NCBI GenBank assembly: GCA_021733925.1
Contig: JAIPJY010000002.1
Span: 124,001-188,000, forward strand
Direction of reading: 5' to 3'
Length of the DNA: 64,000 bases
Origin: Prosthecobacter sp.
GTDB lineage: Bacteria; Verrucomicrobiota; Verrucomicrobiia; Verrucomicrobiales; Verrucomicrobiaceae
Shown here: positions 8,651-17,113 of the stretch, piece after piece
Layout of the letters: each line of letters starts with the position of its first letter
How positions within the stretch are numbered: the first letter of the stretch is position 1
Notes under the pieces: model-generated
Databases searched by the model: none
The model's input: the letters and a program-made list of their open reading frames with translations, nothing else
What the model was told of the DNA's origin: nothing
Program-made: the position numbers and the translations under genes

Positions 8651-9894
8651 CTCCCGCCATCCTCATCATCGAAGACGAATACGCTCTTGCCGCTGCGCTC
8701 TCGACCGTCGTGCGTCGTTTGGATGCCACTCCAGTCGTCGCAGCCAGCGGCCAGGGGGGAATCGACAAACTCGGCACGCAAACCTACGCACTCATCATCC
8801 TCGATGTCGGCCTGCCCGACATGAGCGGCCTAAAAGTGCTGGAGAAAATTCAAGCACTGCCCCAGCCACCACCAGTGATGATCATCACCGCACACGGTAC
8901 ACTGGACACCGCCCTGGAGGCCCGACGTCTCGGCGCACGCGAGTATTTCCTCAAGCCCCTCAATCTGGCCGACATGCAGCGCGCCATTCGCGAAGTCTTC
9001 ACCCCCGTGAAAACCGAGCAGCGTTCCGCAACCACCATGATCGGCAACAGCGAGCCCATGCAGCGTGCCTTCGCCGTCATCGCCCAGGCCAGCGGCAACG
9101 ACGCCCCCGTCCTTCTGCAAGGACCACCCGGCAGCGGTAAAAGTCTCGCCGCCCAGGTCATTCATCGCCACAGCGCCCGTGCCGAAAAGCCGCAAATCGT
9201 TTTCCGTGCCGATGAATGGCCGCAGGATCGTGCAGAGGCCGCGCTGGATGAAGCCATCGCCAAAGCAGCCGACGGCGTCCTGTTTCTCGATGAAATCAGC
9301 GCGTGGTCAAAGCCTCTTCAGGCCGCGCTGATGCATCGTTTGAGCGCAGCCACCGTCAAGGCTCGCCTCTTCAGCGCTTCCAGCCAGGAGGCGGCACCAC
9401 ATCTGCGTGATGACTTGTTTTACGCACTGGCGGTTCTGCAAGTCCTGCTCCCGCCACTGCGTGAACGCACGGCGGACATCCCCGCGCTGGCGGTTTCTTT
9501 TCTGGGTGATCAGGTGCTCTCCGCCGAAGCACTCGCTCTGCTCAAAGCTCACGAATGGTCGGGCAACGTGCGTGAACTGAAAACGGCCATGGCACACGCC
9601 TCCGCCGTTTGCAGCACCACAACGATACTACCGCATCACCTGCCCACCAGCATCGTGAAGCCCGACGAATCCAGTCATCTCGCAGAGACCATGAAGCGCG
9701 CCCTCACCGCCTGGCTCGATCAAAAAACCACCGGTCCCGATGAAATGATGCCCGCCTATGACGCCCTCCTCGAAACCGTGGAAGCCTCCATGCTCGACAC
9801 CCTGCTCAAGCGCTTCGACAGCAAGCCCACCCGCCTCGCGACCGCCCTAAAAATGAACCGCGCCACCCTGCGCCGAAAACTCCGCGAGGAGTAA
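8647..9894 (+). CDS. NtrC-family response regulator lacking the GAFTGA motif
   Basis: Domain order is receiver (about 1-120; phosphoacceptor Asp53, conserved Lys103), AAA+ domain (Walker A GPPGSGKS at 159-166, Walker B VLFLDEIS at 211-218) and a Fis-type C-terminal helix-turn-helix (KPTRLATALKMNRATLRRKL). In sigma-54 activators the L1 loop between the Walker motifs carries GAFTGA; here that stretch is shortened by a few dozen residues and the motif is missing. The arginine-finger region (RDDLFYALAVL) also departs from the usual DLYYRL. It may therefore act without sigma-54, as some NtrC/TyrR-type proteins do, or be degenerate. Partner of the kinase immediately upstream. Confidence 0.88.
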   Translation: MTPAILIIEDEYALAAALSTVVRRLDATPVVAASGQGGIDKLGTQTYALIILDVGLPDMSGLKVLEKIQALPQPPPVMIITAHGTLDTALEARRLGAREYFLKPLNLADMQRAIREVFTPVKTEQRSATTMIGNSEPMQRAFAVIAQASGNDAPVLLQGPPGSGKSLAAQVIHRHSARAEKPQIVFRADEWPQDRAEAALDEAIAKAADGVLFLDEISAWSKPLQAALMHRLSAATVKARLFSASSQEAAPHLRDDLFYALAVLQVLLPPLRERTADIPALAVSFLGDQVLSAEALALLKAHEWSGNVRELKTAMAHASAVCSTTTILPHHLPTSIVKPDESSHLAETMKRALTAWLDQKTTGPDEMMPAYDALLETVEASMLDTLLKRFDSKPTRLATALKMNRATLRRKLREE

Positions 9895-9977
9895 ACCTCA
9901 TTCCTCATGGTTTGATGAAACATTTGTTGGCGAAGTAGGACCATGAAACCCGCCGCACTTCTCTGGCCAATATAAAA

Positions 9978-10012
9978 TTCTCAGTTTTCAGTTCCCAGTT
10001 TACAATCCTCAG
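9978..10012. repeat. Degenerate heptamer array, consensus TTYYCAG
   Basis: Five adjacent heptamers occupy the spacer between two convergent genes: TTCTCAG, TTTTCAG, TTCCCAG, TTTACAA and TCCTCAG. The remainder of this 190-bp spacer holds nothing else I can identify. Comparable heptamer arrays of different sequence occur at 31784-31819 and 39508-39535. Confidence 0.6.
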
Positions 10013-10084
10013 AAGCGTCGACTACGCGTCCGCCGTCCTATTGAACTGAGTCCGTTTATACCAGGCCGCAGAAAACGGGTACAC

Positions 10085-11746
10085 TCACTTCCCATCCGCC
10101 TTCCCCGGCACGCGCGGATCATTCGCAGGAAAAAACAGCTGCTTCTCTCGGTCAAAATAGATCGCCTGGCACGCCCCAAAACCCTCCGACTCCGCAAGCT
10201 TGTGTCCAAGCGCCTTCACCCGCGTGAGCGTTCCCACACCAAAAGCCTTCTCGATCTTGAGCTCGTCCGGGTTCCACTGGTGGTGAAATCTCGGTTCCGC
10301 CAGTGCCTCTGCCGGTAGCATGCCATCGTCAATGATGTGCGTCAGCAGCAGCAGCGCCTGCGTGATGATCGTCGGCCCTCCAGCCGCTCCAGTCACGATC
10401 ACAGGTTTGCCATCCTTCAGCACAATCGTAGGACTCATGCTAGAAAGCGGACGTTTGCCGGGCGCGACAGCATTCGCCTCCGCGCCCACCAGCTTAAAAG
10501 CATTCGGAACACCAGGCTGCACCGCGAAGTCGTCCATCTCATCGTTGAGCAGCACCCCGGTGCCGGGTACGACGACCTTGCTGCCGAAGCCAGTGTTGAT
10601 CGTTTGATTCAGCGCCACCCAGTTGCCCTCGGCATCCGCCGTGCAGAGAAAAGTCGTATGCTTGCCAAAAACATCCCCCTCCCAATGCGGCGGCATGTTG
10701 TGCGCAGGAACCGCCGTGGCGTGATCCAGGTCGATCTTCTTCGCCAGTTCCGCCGCATACACAGGATCCACAAGCCCCCGTGGCACCGGCGCAAAATCCG
10801 GATCGCCCAGCCAGTACGCACGATCCGCAAACGCCAGCTTCATCGCCTCGGTGATCACATGAATGCGGCTGCTGGCACGGAAGTGCCGGATCGGAAAATG
10901 CTCCAGGACATTCAGGATTTGCGCCACATGCACTCCCCCCGAACTCGGCGGCGGCATGGTGATGAGATCGTAGCCGCGATACTTCGAGCGGATCGCCGCA
11001 CGCTCCGGTGCCTGATAGCTCGCAAAATCCTGCGCCGTCATGAGGCCACCATTGGCCGTCATCCATTCGGCGGTCTTCTGGGCGAACTCACCCCCATAGA
11101 ACCATTTGACCCCGCTTTCCGCTACAGACCGGTAAGTTTTTGCGAGGTCCGCTTGGACGAGCATATCGCCTTTTTCCAGCGGCTTCCCGTCTTTGAGGAA
11201 AATGGCCGCTGAAGCCGGAAACTTCCCGAGTTTGGCCGCCGTGGCCGCGAGCTTGCGCGCATACACCGCATCAATCGCGAACCCTTTTTCAGCGATCTCC
11301 GCAGCAGGGAGCAGCACGTCAGCCAGCTTGAGTTTCCCATGCTTCCTTTGGGCCACCTCGCAGGCTTTCAGGTAGCCTGGGACACCCGAAGCCAGAGCTC
11401 CCGTCTTGCTGGCCTCGTCGTCGACTTTGCCGTCGATCAAATACATGTCGCGCTGCGCCTTGGCAGGAGCCATTTCACGACCGTCAATGCAAGTCACCGT
11501 GCCATCAGCCGCATGAATGACGAAGAAGCAGCCACCGCCGATGCCGGAGTTGTGTCCATCCACCACCCCCAGCGTCAATCCGGCCGCAATGGCCGCGTCA
11601 ATGGCGTTGCCACCCTTTTCAAACGCCTGCTGGCCCGCTTCTGTCGCCAGCGGATGCACGGTCGCGATGGCGTGTTTCGGGAAGGCAGCATCTGCGGCAA
11701 GCAGTGCCGGAGCGGCGAGCAGGACAAGGGTGGCCAGGACTTTCAT
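10085..11746 (-). CDS. ggt: Gamma-glutamyltransferase
   Basis: Cleaves the gamma-glutamyl bond of glutathione and related peptides in the periplasm; the precursor cuts itself into two subunits. The start at 11746 gives a signal peptide (MKVLATLVLLAAPALLAADA); six extra in-frame residues upstream are unlikely. The autoprocessing/catalytic threonine is Thr364 in GKHTTFLCTA, the position of the TTH motif of E. coli GGT. The downstream NDEMDDF and SSMSPTIV motifs bind substrate. N-terminal signature GGNAIDAA and GIGGGCF are present. 553 residues is the normal size. It converges with the response regulator gene and stands alone. Confidence 0.95.
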   Translation of the reverse strand: MKVLATLVLLAAPALLAADAAFPKHAIATVHPLATEAGQQAFEKGGNAIDAAIAAGLTLGVVDGHNSGIGGGCFFVIHAADGTVTCIDGREMAPAKAQRDMYLIDGKVDDEASKTGALASGVPGYLKACEVAQRKHGKLKLADVLLPAAEIAEKGFAIDAVYARKLAATAAKLGKFPASAAIFLKDGKPLEKGDMLVQADLAKTYRSVAESGVKWFYGGEFAQKTAEWMTANGGLMTAQDFASYQAPERAAIRSKYRGYDLITMPPPSSGGVHVAQILNVLEHFPIRHFRASSRIHVITEAMKLAFADRAYWLGDPDFAPVPRGLVDPVYAAELAKKIDLDHATAVPAHNMPPHWEGDVFGKHTTFLCTADAEGNWVALNQTINTGFGSKVVVPGTGVLLNDEMDDFAVQPGVPNAFKLVGAEANAVAPGKRPLSSMSPTIVLKDGKPVIVTGAAGGPTIITQALLLLTHIIDDGMLPAEALAEPRFHHQWNPDELKIEKAFGVGTLTRVKALGHKLAESEGFGACQAIYFDREKQLFFPANDPRVPGKADGK

Positions 11747-11815
11747 ACCACCGATGCTAGTCACTCCAGCGGGTGCGTCGAATCAAAACAACTCACCAAA
11801 ATGAGTGTGCAGGCT

Positions 11816-12055
11816 TCAGGACTCAGCACTGCGCTTCCAACTCAGCCAAGCATGGCGGTAGGTGAAAGCCATGGCCATGATACCTGCAAACAGCAGCAAA
11901 GCGCGGCTGGGTTCCGGCACCGCAGTCACATTGCTGACGACAGTTCCCGGCAGAGTGAGATCCAGCGTACCAGCCTTTTCAGGCTCGGTCGCACCCACAG
12001 CAATGGCGGCAGCTATGCTGCAGGCTAACCAATAACTAAAGGATCGAAAAGACAT
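11816..12055 (-). CDS. PEP-CTERM microprotein
   Basis: A 79-residue protein made almost only of sorting signals. Residues 1-22 form a signal peptide (MSFRSFSYWLACSIAAAIAV), then ~22 polar residues, then the tripartite PEP-CTERM tail: VPEP, a hydrophobic stretch (SRALLLFAGIMAMAFTY) and a basic end (WLSWKR). Such tails are recognised by exosortase, which anchors or exports the cargo. After processing only ~25 residues would remain. No exosortase gene is in the window, but a CAAX protease of the exosortase-associated type lies at 18.0-18.7 kb. Function of the tiny mature part is unknown. Confidence 0.75.
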   Translation of the reverse strand: MSFRSFSYWLACSIAAAIAVGATEPEKAGTLDLTLPGTVVSNVTAVPEPSRALLLFAGIMAMAFTYRHAWLSWKRSAES

Positions 12056-12095
12056 GAATTACGTTAATCTTTAACAGATCACCCCCGGGTTGAAC

Positions 12096-12125
12096 AATAT
12101 ATTTCTTGTTCCGTTTTTGATGCAA
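12096..12125 (-). promoter_or_regulatory. Candidate promoter for the PEP-CTERM microprotein
   Basis: Reading the minus strand, TTGCAT (12125-12120) and TATATT (12101-12096) are separated by 18 bases, and the ATG follows about 40 bases further on. The block is clearly AT-richer than its surroundings. The spacer 12056-12259 lies between divergent genes, so it must also serve homoserine dehydrogenase; I cannot place that promoter. Confidence 0.35.
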
Positions 12126-12259
12126 AAGACTCATTTTCAGCTCTATGCTGATTATTGCGTAAGAAATTCGCTGGATTTTCCAATGCCTGCCTTCTTGCTT
12201 GCACGTTCCCTGCGTCTCCGCCATGACTACGGCCCCCCAATTCCGGCATCTTATCCATC

Positions 12260-13582
12260 ATGTCTATCGTCAGTTCTCCGCGTGTCATCAACATAGGCTT
12301 GGCCGGTTTAGGCAATGTGGGGGCGGGAGTGTTCAAGAATCTGCAAAAGAATCGCTCCCTCATCAGCCAGCGCATCGGCGCCGAACTCCATGTTTCCAAA
12401 GTCGCGGTCCGTAATCTCTCCCGCCCGCGGGATGTCGAGGTGCCTGCGGCCATGCTCACCACAGACTGGAAGGAGATGGTCAATGATCCGTCCATTCCGG
12501 TGATCGTCGAACTGATCGGCGGCACGACCACAGCCTACGATCTGGTGGCTGCCGCGTTGCGGGCCAAAAAGATCGTCGTGACCGGAAACAAGGCCCTGCT
12601 CGCGGAGCGCGGTAAGGAATTGTTCGCCCTCGCGGAGGAATGCGGTGTGCCGATTTACTTTGAGGCCGCCGTTGCAGGCGGCATTCCAATCATCCAGGTA
12701 CTGCAGGAGGGGCTCGTGGGAAATCACATCCGCTCCATTCACGGCATCATCAACGGCACCTGCAATTACATCCTCACCCGCATGTCTCAGGCCGGACTGA
12801 GCTATGCCGATGCTCTGCAGGAGGCGCAGGACAAAGGCTATGCCGAGGCAGATCCCACGCTGGATGTCAGCGGCTGGGATGCCGCGCACAAGGCCATCAT
12901 TCTGGCCTCCCTCAGCTACGGATTCTGGATTCCGCAGGACAAAGTCCATGTGGAAGGCGTGGACCGCGTCAACATCACCGATTTCCGCTTTGCCGAACGC
13001 CTCGGCTACACCATCAAACTCCTTTCCGTCATCCGTGCAGATGAAAACGGCCTCGTCGAGGTGCGCACCCAGCCCTCCCTGGTGCCCCTCTCGCATGTAC
13101 TCGCCAATGTCAGCGGTGCTTTCAATGCCGTGCTCGTGAATGGTGATGTCGTCGGCGAGACCTTGTTCTATGGCCGCGGTGCCGGTCAGGACCCCACCAG
13201 CAGCAGCGTCATCAGCGACCTGTGCGAAGCCGCCGCCGTTTTGATGCACGGTGCCCGCCACAGCGGTTTCGTGCCGCACGGTCTCTACGGCAAATCCAAA
13301 CCGGTGGATGACACCGTCTCTCACTACTACCTGCGTCTGACCGTTGACGACGTTCCGGGGGTGCTGGCTCAAGTTGCCACAGTGCTTGGTGAACGTGGGA
13401 TTGGGATTTCTTCCATGATTCAGCCGGAAGATCTCGAAGACACCAGTGGCGAAACTTCACTCGTGCTCATGATTCACGACGCACGTCTCGGCGACATGAA
13501 GTCGGCTCTGGCCGCCATCAGTCAGCTCAAGTGTGTGCGCTGTGATCCAAGCTGGATGCGCGTTGAAACATTGCAGGGCTAG
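12260..13582 (+). CDS. hom: Homoserine dehydrogenase
   Basis: Reduces aspartate semialdehyde to homoserine, the branch point toward threonine, methionine and isoleucine; cytoplasmic. 440 residues. The NAD(P) fold opens with GLAGLGNVGAGV, followed by GNKALLA, the dimer/catalytic region AGGIPIIQ...INGTCNYIL, and the catalytic lysine in GWDAAHKAIIL. A C-terminal ACT domain (LTVDDVPGVLAQVA, from about residue 355) suggests allosteric feedback, classically by threonine. Stands alone upstream of lpxD with a 74-bp spacer. Confidence 0.95.
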   Translation: MSIVSSPRVINIGLAGLGNVGAGVFKNLQKNRSLISQRIGAELHVSKVAVRNLSRPRDVEVPAAMLTTDWKEMVNDPSIPVIVELIGGTTTAYDLVAAALRAKKIVVTGNKALLAERGKELFALAEECGVPIYFEAAVAGGIPIIQVLQEGLVGNHIRSIHGIINGTCNYILTRMSQAGLSYADALQEAQDKGYAEADPTLDVSGWDAAHKAIILASLSYGFWIPQDKVHVEGVDRVNITDFRFAERLGYTIKLLSVIRADENGLVEVRTQPSLVPLSHVLANVSGAFNAVLVNGDVVGETLFYGRGAGQDPTSSSVISDLCEAAAVLMHGARHSGFVPHGLYGKSKPVDDTVSHYYLRLTVDDVPGVLAQVATVLGERGIGISSMIQPEDLEDTSGETSLVLMIHDARLGDMKSALAAISQLKCVRCDPSWMRVETLQG

Positions 13583-13603
13583 TGGCTTGAGGGACAAATA
13601 GAC

Positions 13604-13621
13604 CGCCGATAAAAATTGGCG
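13604..13621. other. Hairpin between hom and lpxD
   Basis: CGCCGAT (13604-13610), loop AAAA, then ATTGGCG (13615-13621) gives a 7-pair stem with one G-T wobble. No T-run follows, so it may be an RNA stability element or a weak terminator. Confidence 0.3.
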
Positions 13622-13656
13622 TGGAATGCGGCCCTAAAAATGAGAAGATACCTTTC

Positions 13657-14694
13657 ATGAAAATCGCGCTCTCCAATCTCGCCACCCTCGTCGGAGGCAT
13701 TGTTTTATGCGGAGATCCCGCCGGGCAGATCACCGGTTTTGCATCTTTGAAAGAAGCCATTCCAGGAGACCTCAGTTTTTTCCACGACCCACGCTACAAC
13801 GAGAGATTGGTGAACACGAAGGCCAGCGCCATCCTCGTTCCCCTCGGGTGGACGGAGTTCCCGCCAAACGCCTCCTGCATTGCCGTCTCGGACCCTTCAC
13901 GTTCCTTTGAGCAGATCGTGGAGACATATGGCTTCCAGCCCGAGCCCTTCACCCCCGGCGTGCATCCGTCCGCAGTGGTCGCCGCCAATGTCAAATTCGA
14001 CCCGGAGCGCGTGGCCATCGGCCCCAATGCCGTGGTCGAAGCCGGGGTCGAATTGGCAGATGAAGTCGAGATTGGCCCCGGTTGTTTTGTCGGGCGCAAC
14101 GCCGTCATCGGCAAAGGTTCCAAGCTTCATGCAAACTCCACCGTGCATGCCGAATGCATTTTGGGAGAAAGTGTGTTTCTCCATTCCGGAGCCGTCATCG
14201 GCGCCGATGGCTTCGGCTATGAATTTGGCCAGGGCCGCCATCGCAAAGTGCGTCAGGCCGGCATCGTTCAGATCGACAACGACGTGGAAATCGGCGCTGG
14301 CAGCACCATCGATCGCGCCCGTTTTGGCCGCACCTGGATCGGGGAGGGGACCAAGATCGACAACCTCGTGCAGATCGGTCACAACGTGGTCATCGGCAAG
14401 CACTGCATCGTCGTTGCCTGCACCGCCATTGCCGGCAGTGCCACCATTGGAGATTACGTCGTCATTGCCGCTCAGGTCGGCATCGCAGGTCATGTGCATG
14501 TCGGTTCGCAGAGCACCCTCGCCGCACGTTGCGGCGTCACCCGCGACCTGCCCGGCGGCCAGACCTATCTCGGCTTTCCCGCCATCCCCGTGGGAGAAGA
14601 AAAACGCCGCCTCGCCGGCATCAATCGCCTCCCCCAGCTCGTGGCACGGGTAAAAGAACTGGCCGCACAAATTGCCGGCGGCAGGTCAGCCTGA
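13657..14694 (+). CDS. lpxD: UDP-3-O-acylglucosamine N-acyltransferase
   Basis: Third step of lipid A synthesis: transfers an R-3-hydroxyacyl chain from acyl-ACP to the glucosamine nitrogen; cytoplasmic trimer. The start at 13657 (MKIALSNLATLVGG) matches the family N-terminus better than the upstream in-frame ATG at 13621. The N-terminal uridine-binding domain (~1-105) is followed by a left-handed beta-helix of hexapeptide repeats (~106-310) with GADGFGYEF and the catalytic-His segment QIGHNVVIGKH, then a C-terminal helix. 345 residues is typical. It shows that the organism makes an LPS-type outer membrane. Other lpx genes are not nearby. Confidence 0.95.
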   Translation: MKIALSNLATLVGGIVLCGDPAGQITGFASLKEAIPGDLSFFHDPRYNERLVNTKASAILVPLGWTEFPPNASCIAVSDPSRSFEQIVETYGFQPEPFTPGVHPSAVVAANVKFDPERVAIGPNAVVEAGVELADEVEIGPGCFVGRNAVIGKGSKLHANSTVHAECILGESVFLHSGAVIGADGFGYEFGQGRHRKVRQAGIVQIDNDVEIGAGSTIDRARFGRTWIGEGTKIDNLVQIGHNVVIGKHCIVVACTAIAGSATIGDYVVIAAQVGIAGHVHVGSQSTLAARCGVTRDLPGGQTYLGFPAIPVGEEKRRLAGINRLPQLVARVKELAAQIAGGRSA

Positions 14695-15063
14695 TCACGC
14701 AGGGCGCTAACATGGTCAAAGACTGGTTTGCTGAGGACGCAGCCTCACAAAGATGACGGTGCTTCCATTTCCAATTTTGGCCGATTTTATATCACGATTC
14801 GCTGAAAACAGGTCTGTCTCTGAGGGCTTTTGAAAAGGGGGCCTTCAATGAGGCTGCAGCCACGATGGGAGGAAGAATTTCAGCGCATCCCTACCATGCG
14901 GAGTAGCGCGTGCCGCAGGGCTGGTAAGGAACCGCTGAGCGGGTCCGAAGCTTCGGGTCTGTGGCGTCGCGGGCGCTCAAAAAGGTGCGCCGTCCTTGGA
15001 ATGTGGAGAGGCAGGCGATGCGGGCCGTTGCCGCGACGGACTCCTTTTCAACTGCTGAGGGTA
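14695..15063. other. Gene-free spacer with palindromes next to the RAYT gene
   Basis: No credible gene in 369 bp between the convergent lpxD and transposase genes. Two palindromes stand almost side by side: CCGCT-G-AGCGG (about 14932-14942) and the perfect 12-mer CCGAAGCTTCGG (14945-14956). GC-rich text continues to the transposase 3' end. Palindromes close to a RAYT gene are what REP-type targets look like, but I see no second copy of either here. Confidence 0.4.
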
Positions 15064-16200
15064 TTACTCCAGAGGTCTGAGGCGCAAATGGCGCAGCGTA
15101 TAAAAGGGCGCATCCGATTCCGCCATGCGTCTCGCCCCATGTTTCCTCTTCGGCCCAAACAGCTCCCGCTGCGCCTCGAAGATGCCTTCCACAAACTCCT
15201 TGCTGCCCAGCACCACGCCATCGGTGAAGTAGCGCACGCGCAGCCGCACCAGCTCACCCGGACTCAGCTTCCCTTTCTGCGCCAGCACCGCTCGTGCAGA
15301 TTCCACTGTCACACCGCGCGTCACCACCTTCTCATTCTGCGCGTCCTTCACCTCCCGCCCCTCTGCATGCAGCAGGCAGCGATACGCCTCCGCCGCTCCC
15401 GCGCTCCTCCAGCCATCCACCGGCTTGCCCTGCGCCTTGCACAGTCCGCGCTGCGCTCTCCGGCTGCCGCCCAGCGCCTCCGCGTAGCCGCACCAGCGAT
15501 AATCCTTCGGATCTTTGACCAGTCCCGCACGCACCGGATTCAGATCAATGTACGCAGCCATCGTGCGCAGCGCCTCTCCCTGGCCCTCCACCAGCACGCT
15601 TTTGAAGCGATCCATCCACAGCGTCCCCCGGCGACCGCGCCGCTTGTTGAACCACCGGCTAAATCGTTCCTTCACCTCCTTCACGAACAACGACAGATCG
15701 CAAAACCGCTTCTTCAGCGCCTCCAGTTTCTGCTCCGCCAGCACCGCCATGCCGCGCGCACGCAGATCCGCCAGTTCATCACGCAGCAGGCCCACGTAGG
15801 TGCGGCTGTAAAGAATGCTCAGGTGCTCCAGCAGCTTCGCCTCCCCATCCGCGCCCTCAAACCGTTGCAACCACGTTTCCCGGTGAGGCACCTCGGCCAG
15901 CAGATGGAAATGATTGCTCATGAGGCAGTAGGTCACCACCTTGATGCCGGAGAACTCCGCCATGCGCCAGATCACCCGCCGCAGCGCCTCTTTCTCAATG
16001 TCATCAAAGAACACCTCACCACCGCAGGTGCGCGACATCACATGGTAACAATACGACTCCAGCGGCCCCTTGCCCAGAATGCGGAACCTGCCACCCGACC
16101 ACGACCGCGCGCCAGGATAGAGCCCCGTTTTCGCATTCACACCGACAAGTTGCTCCTCAAGCGGGAGCGTCTGAGGATCAGAGGTTTGGGCGGATTTCAT
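15064..16200 (-). CDS. IS200-like/REP-associated tyrosine transposase (RAYT)
   Basis: Single-strand HUH transposase of the Y1_Tnp superfamily. The metal-binding HUH motif is His97-Phe-His99 in LMSNHFHLLAEV; YIDLNPVRAGLV and the KDYRWCGYAE segment that follows are hallmarks of the RAYT/IS200-like branch. At 378 residues it is longer than IS200 TnpA (~150); the C-terminal ~110 residues (from about 265) are an extra domain (VRLRVRYFTDGVVLGSKEFVEGIF) common in chromosomal, single-copy RAYTs. The ATG at 16200 has no competing start. No terminal inverted repeats frame it, consistent with a domesticated or REP-mobilising role. Active or not cannot be told. Confidence 0.88.
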   Translation of the reverse strand: MKSAQTSDPQTLPLEEQLVGVNAKTGLYPGARSWSGGRFRILGKGPLESYCYHVMSRTCGGEVFFDDIEKEALRRVIWRMAEFSGIKVVTYCLMSNHFHLLAEVPHRETWLQRFEGADGEAKLLEHLSILYSRTYVGLLRDELADLRARGMAVLAEQKLEALKKRFCDLSLFVKEVKERFSRWFNKRRGRRGTLWMDRFKSVLVEGQGEALRTMAAYIDLNPVRAGLVKDPKDYRWCGYAEALGGSRRAQRGLCKAQGKPVDGWRSAGAAEAYRCLLHAEGREVKDAQNEKVVTRGVTVESARAVLAQKGKLSPGELVRLRVRYFTDGVVLGSKEFVEGIFEAQRELFGPKRKHGARRMAESDAPFYTLRHLRLRPLE

Positions 16201-16439
16201 GGGGTGTAAAATAGAGATAATGGTGGTGAAGGCAAACTGCTAAATGCCTGGCATCTTTTTTCATGCGCACCAGCAGCGTCTGCAAAGAGCCCCGCCGCGC
16301 ATTGGCACCATGATCAGACATCGTGCCTAAATCCCCGATCAACACCCTAAACCGAGTGCCATTCATGGCTGGCATCTTCTCTGTATGAAGAGGAAGGGCT
16401 ATCAATAAGAGGTTGGACGGCCGCCATTGCTCTGCCGCT
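16201..16439. other. Spacer upstream of the transposase; nothing coding
   Basis: 239 bp between the transposase start and a small lipoprotein gene. A short direct repeat is visible: the 9-mer CTGGCATCT occurs at about 16245 and again at about 16369, each followed by a pyrimidine-rich run. No gene or structured RNA recognised. Confidence 0.3.
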
Positions 16440-16619
16440 TCAAGGGAGCGTGGTGATGGGCTTGGCCGTCTTTTGGAGGGGGGGAGGGAGATTGGGGTCC
16501 AAGGCTGACGTTTTTTTCGTGATGGTGGTCGTGGGGCTGGGCCTACGATGGATCGAGATGCAGGAAGCGACCGAAATCATGGCGAGTGCAGAAGCGACAA
16601 GTATGGAGCAGGTTTTCAT
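16440..16619 (-). CDS. Small lipoprotein of unknown function
   Basis: 59 residues from the ATG at 16619: a lipoprotein signal ending in the lipobox SVASC (MKTCSILVASALAMISVASC), then a short Pro/Thr/Lys-rich tail. The open frame extends 34 codons upstream but the lipoprotein signal decides the start. No family recognised. It lies in the remodelled stretch between the transposase and the CAAX duplication. Confidence 0.45.
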   Translation of the reverse strand: MKTCSILVASALAMISVASCISIHRRPSPTTTITKKTSALDPNLPPPLQKTAKPITTLP

Positions 16620-16931
16620 AATCTCATAATTTCGCATGAGACGGGGCTCTTGAGCGTAACAAAAGCGTAGGGTGGAACTAGGCAAGACCGAAGCTCTCTC
16701 TAGGTACGATGGTATTCGCACCTAAGAATAAGAACATCCCGAAAATGCGGGCCCCGCTGAAAGCTTCCTTCTTCAGGATGGATTGCCTCTGTGACCCTCG
16801 GTTGGGCATATGTGGTTAAAATGAAACTTCTCACAATTACCCCCCCTCATCCCCTCCTCTCCGGTATCCGTTTAAATCCGTGCAATCCGTGGTTCAAATT
16901 CCGGCCCTCTTCGCCTCGCCCATCCCCCACC
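16620..16931. repeat. Spacer with short tandem ATCCGT repeats
   Basis: 312 bp without a gene. At 16866-16895 three adjacent units begin with ATCCGT (ATCCGTTTAA, ATCCGTGCA, ATCCGTGGTTC). The last unit superficially resembles a tRNA T-loop, but no cloverleaf can be folded around it. The right end (from about 16919) enters the duplicated CAAX protease segment. Confidence 0.45.
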
Positions 16932-17100
16932 TCACCAAAACCCCCATTGCTGCGTCTTCATCACATAAAGACCCAGCGCGTGCATGAACACGCAGGCCCC
17001 GAGACTCTTCGTCCTCACTGCCACGAAATACACCAGCGCCCCCCCCACAAACGCACCAAAATAATCCTCCGTATTGTGAATCACCAGCACCACGATTGGG
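16932..17100 (-). pseudogene. Truncated duplicate of the CAAX protease 3' end
   Basis: The minus strand encodes IHNTEDYFGAFVGGALVYF and LGLYVMKTQQWGFW, nearly identical to the last ~60 residues of the intact protease gene at 18003-18749. The nucleotide match runs from about 16919 to 17098 against 17992 to 18188. This copy lacks 15 bases (residues VGNLA) that include the conserved HAVGN end and has no N-terminal two thirds, so it cannot make an active protease. It ends where the lipoprotein gene begins, implying a duplication followed by insertion or deletion. Confidence 0.8.
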
Positions 17101-17113
17101 TTGGCGCGTGGCT

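Noticed and set aside
14830..16209. 459-codon plus-strand frame over the transposase
   Set aside because: Antisense of RAYT; the minus-strand frame has the HUH and YIDLNPVRAG motifs.
16866..16900. GGTTCAAAT resembling a tRNA T-loop
   Set aside because: No acceptor, D or anticodon stems can be folded around it; it belongs to a short tandem repeat.
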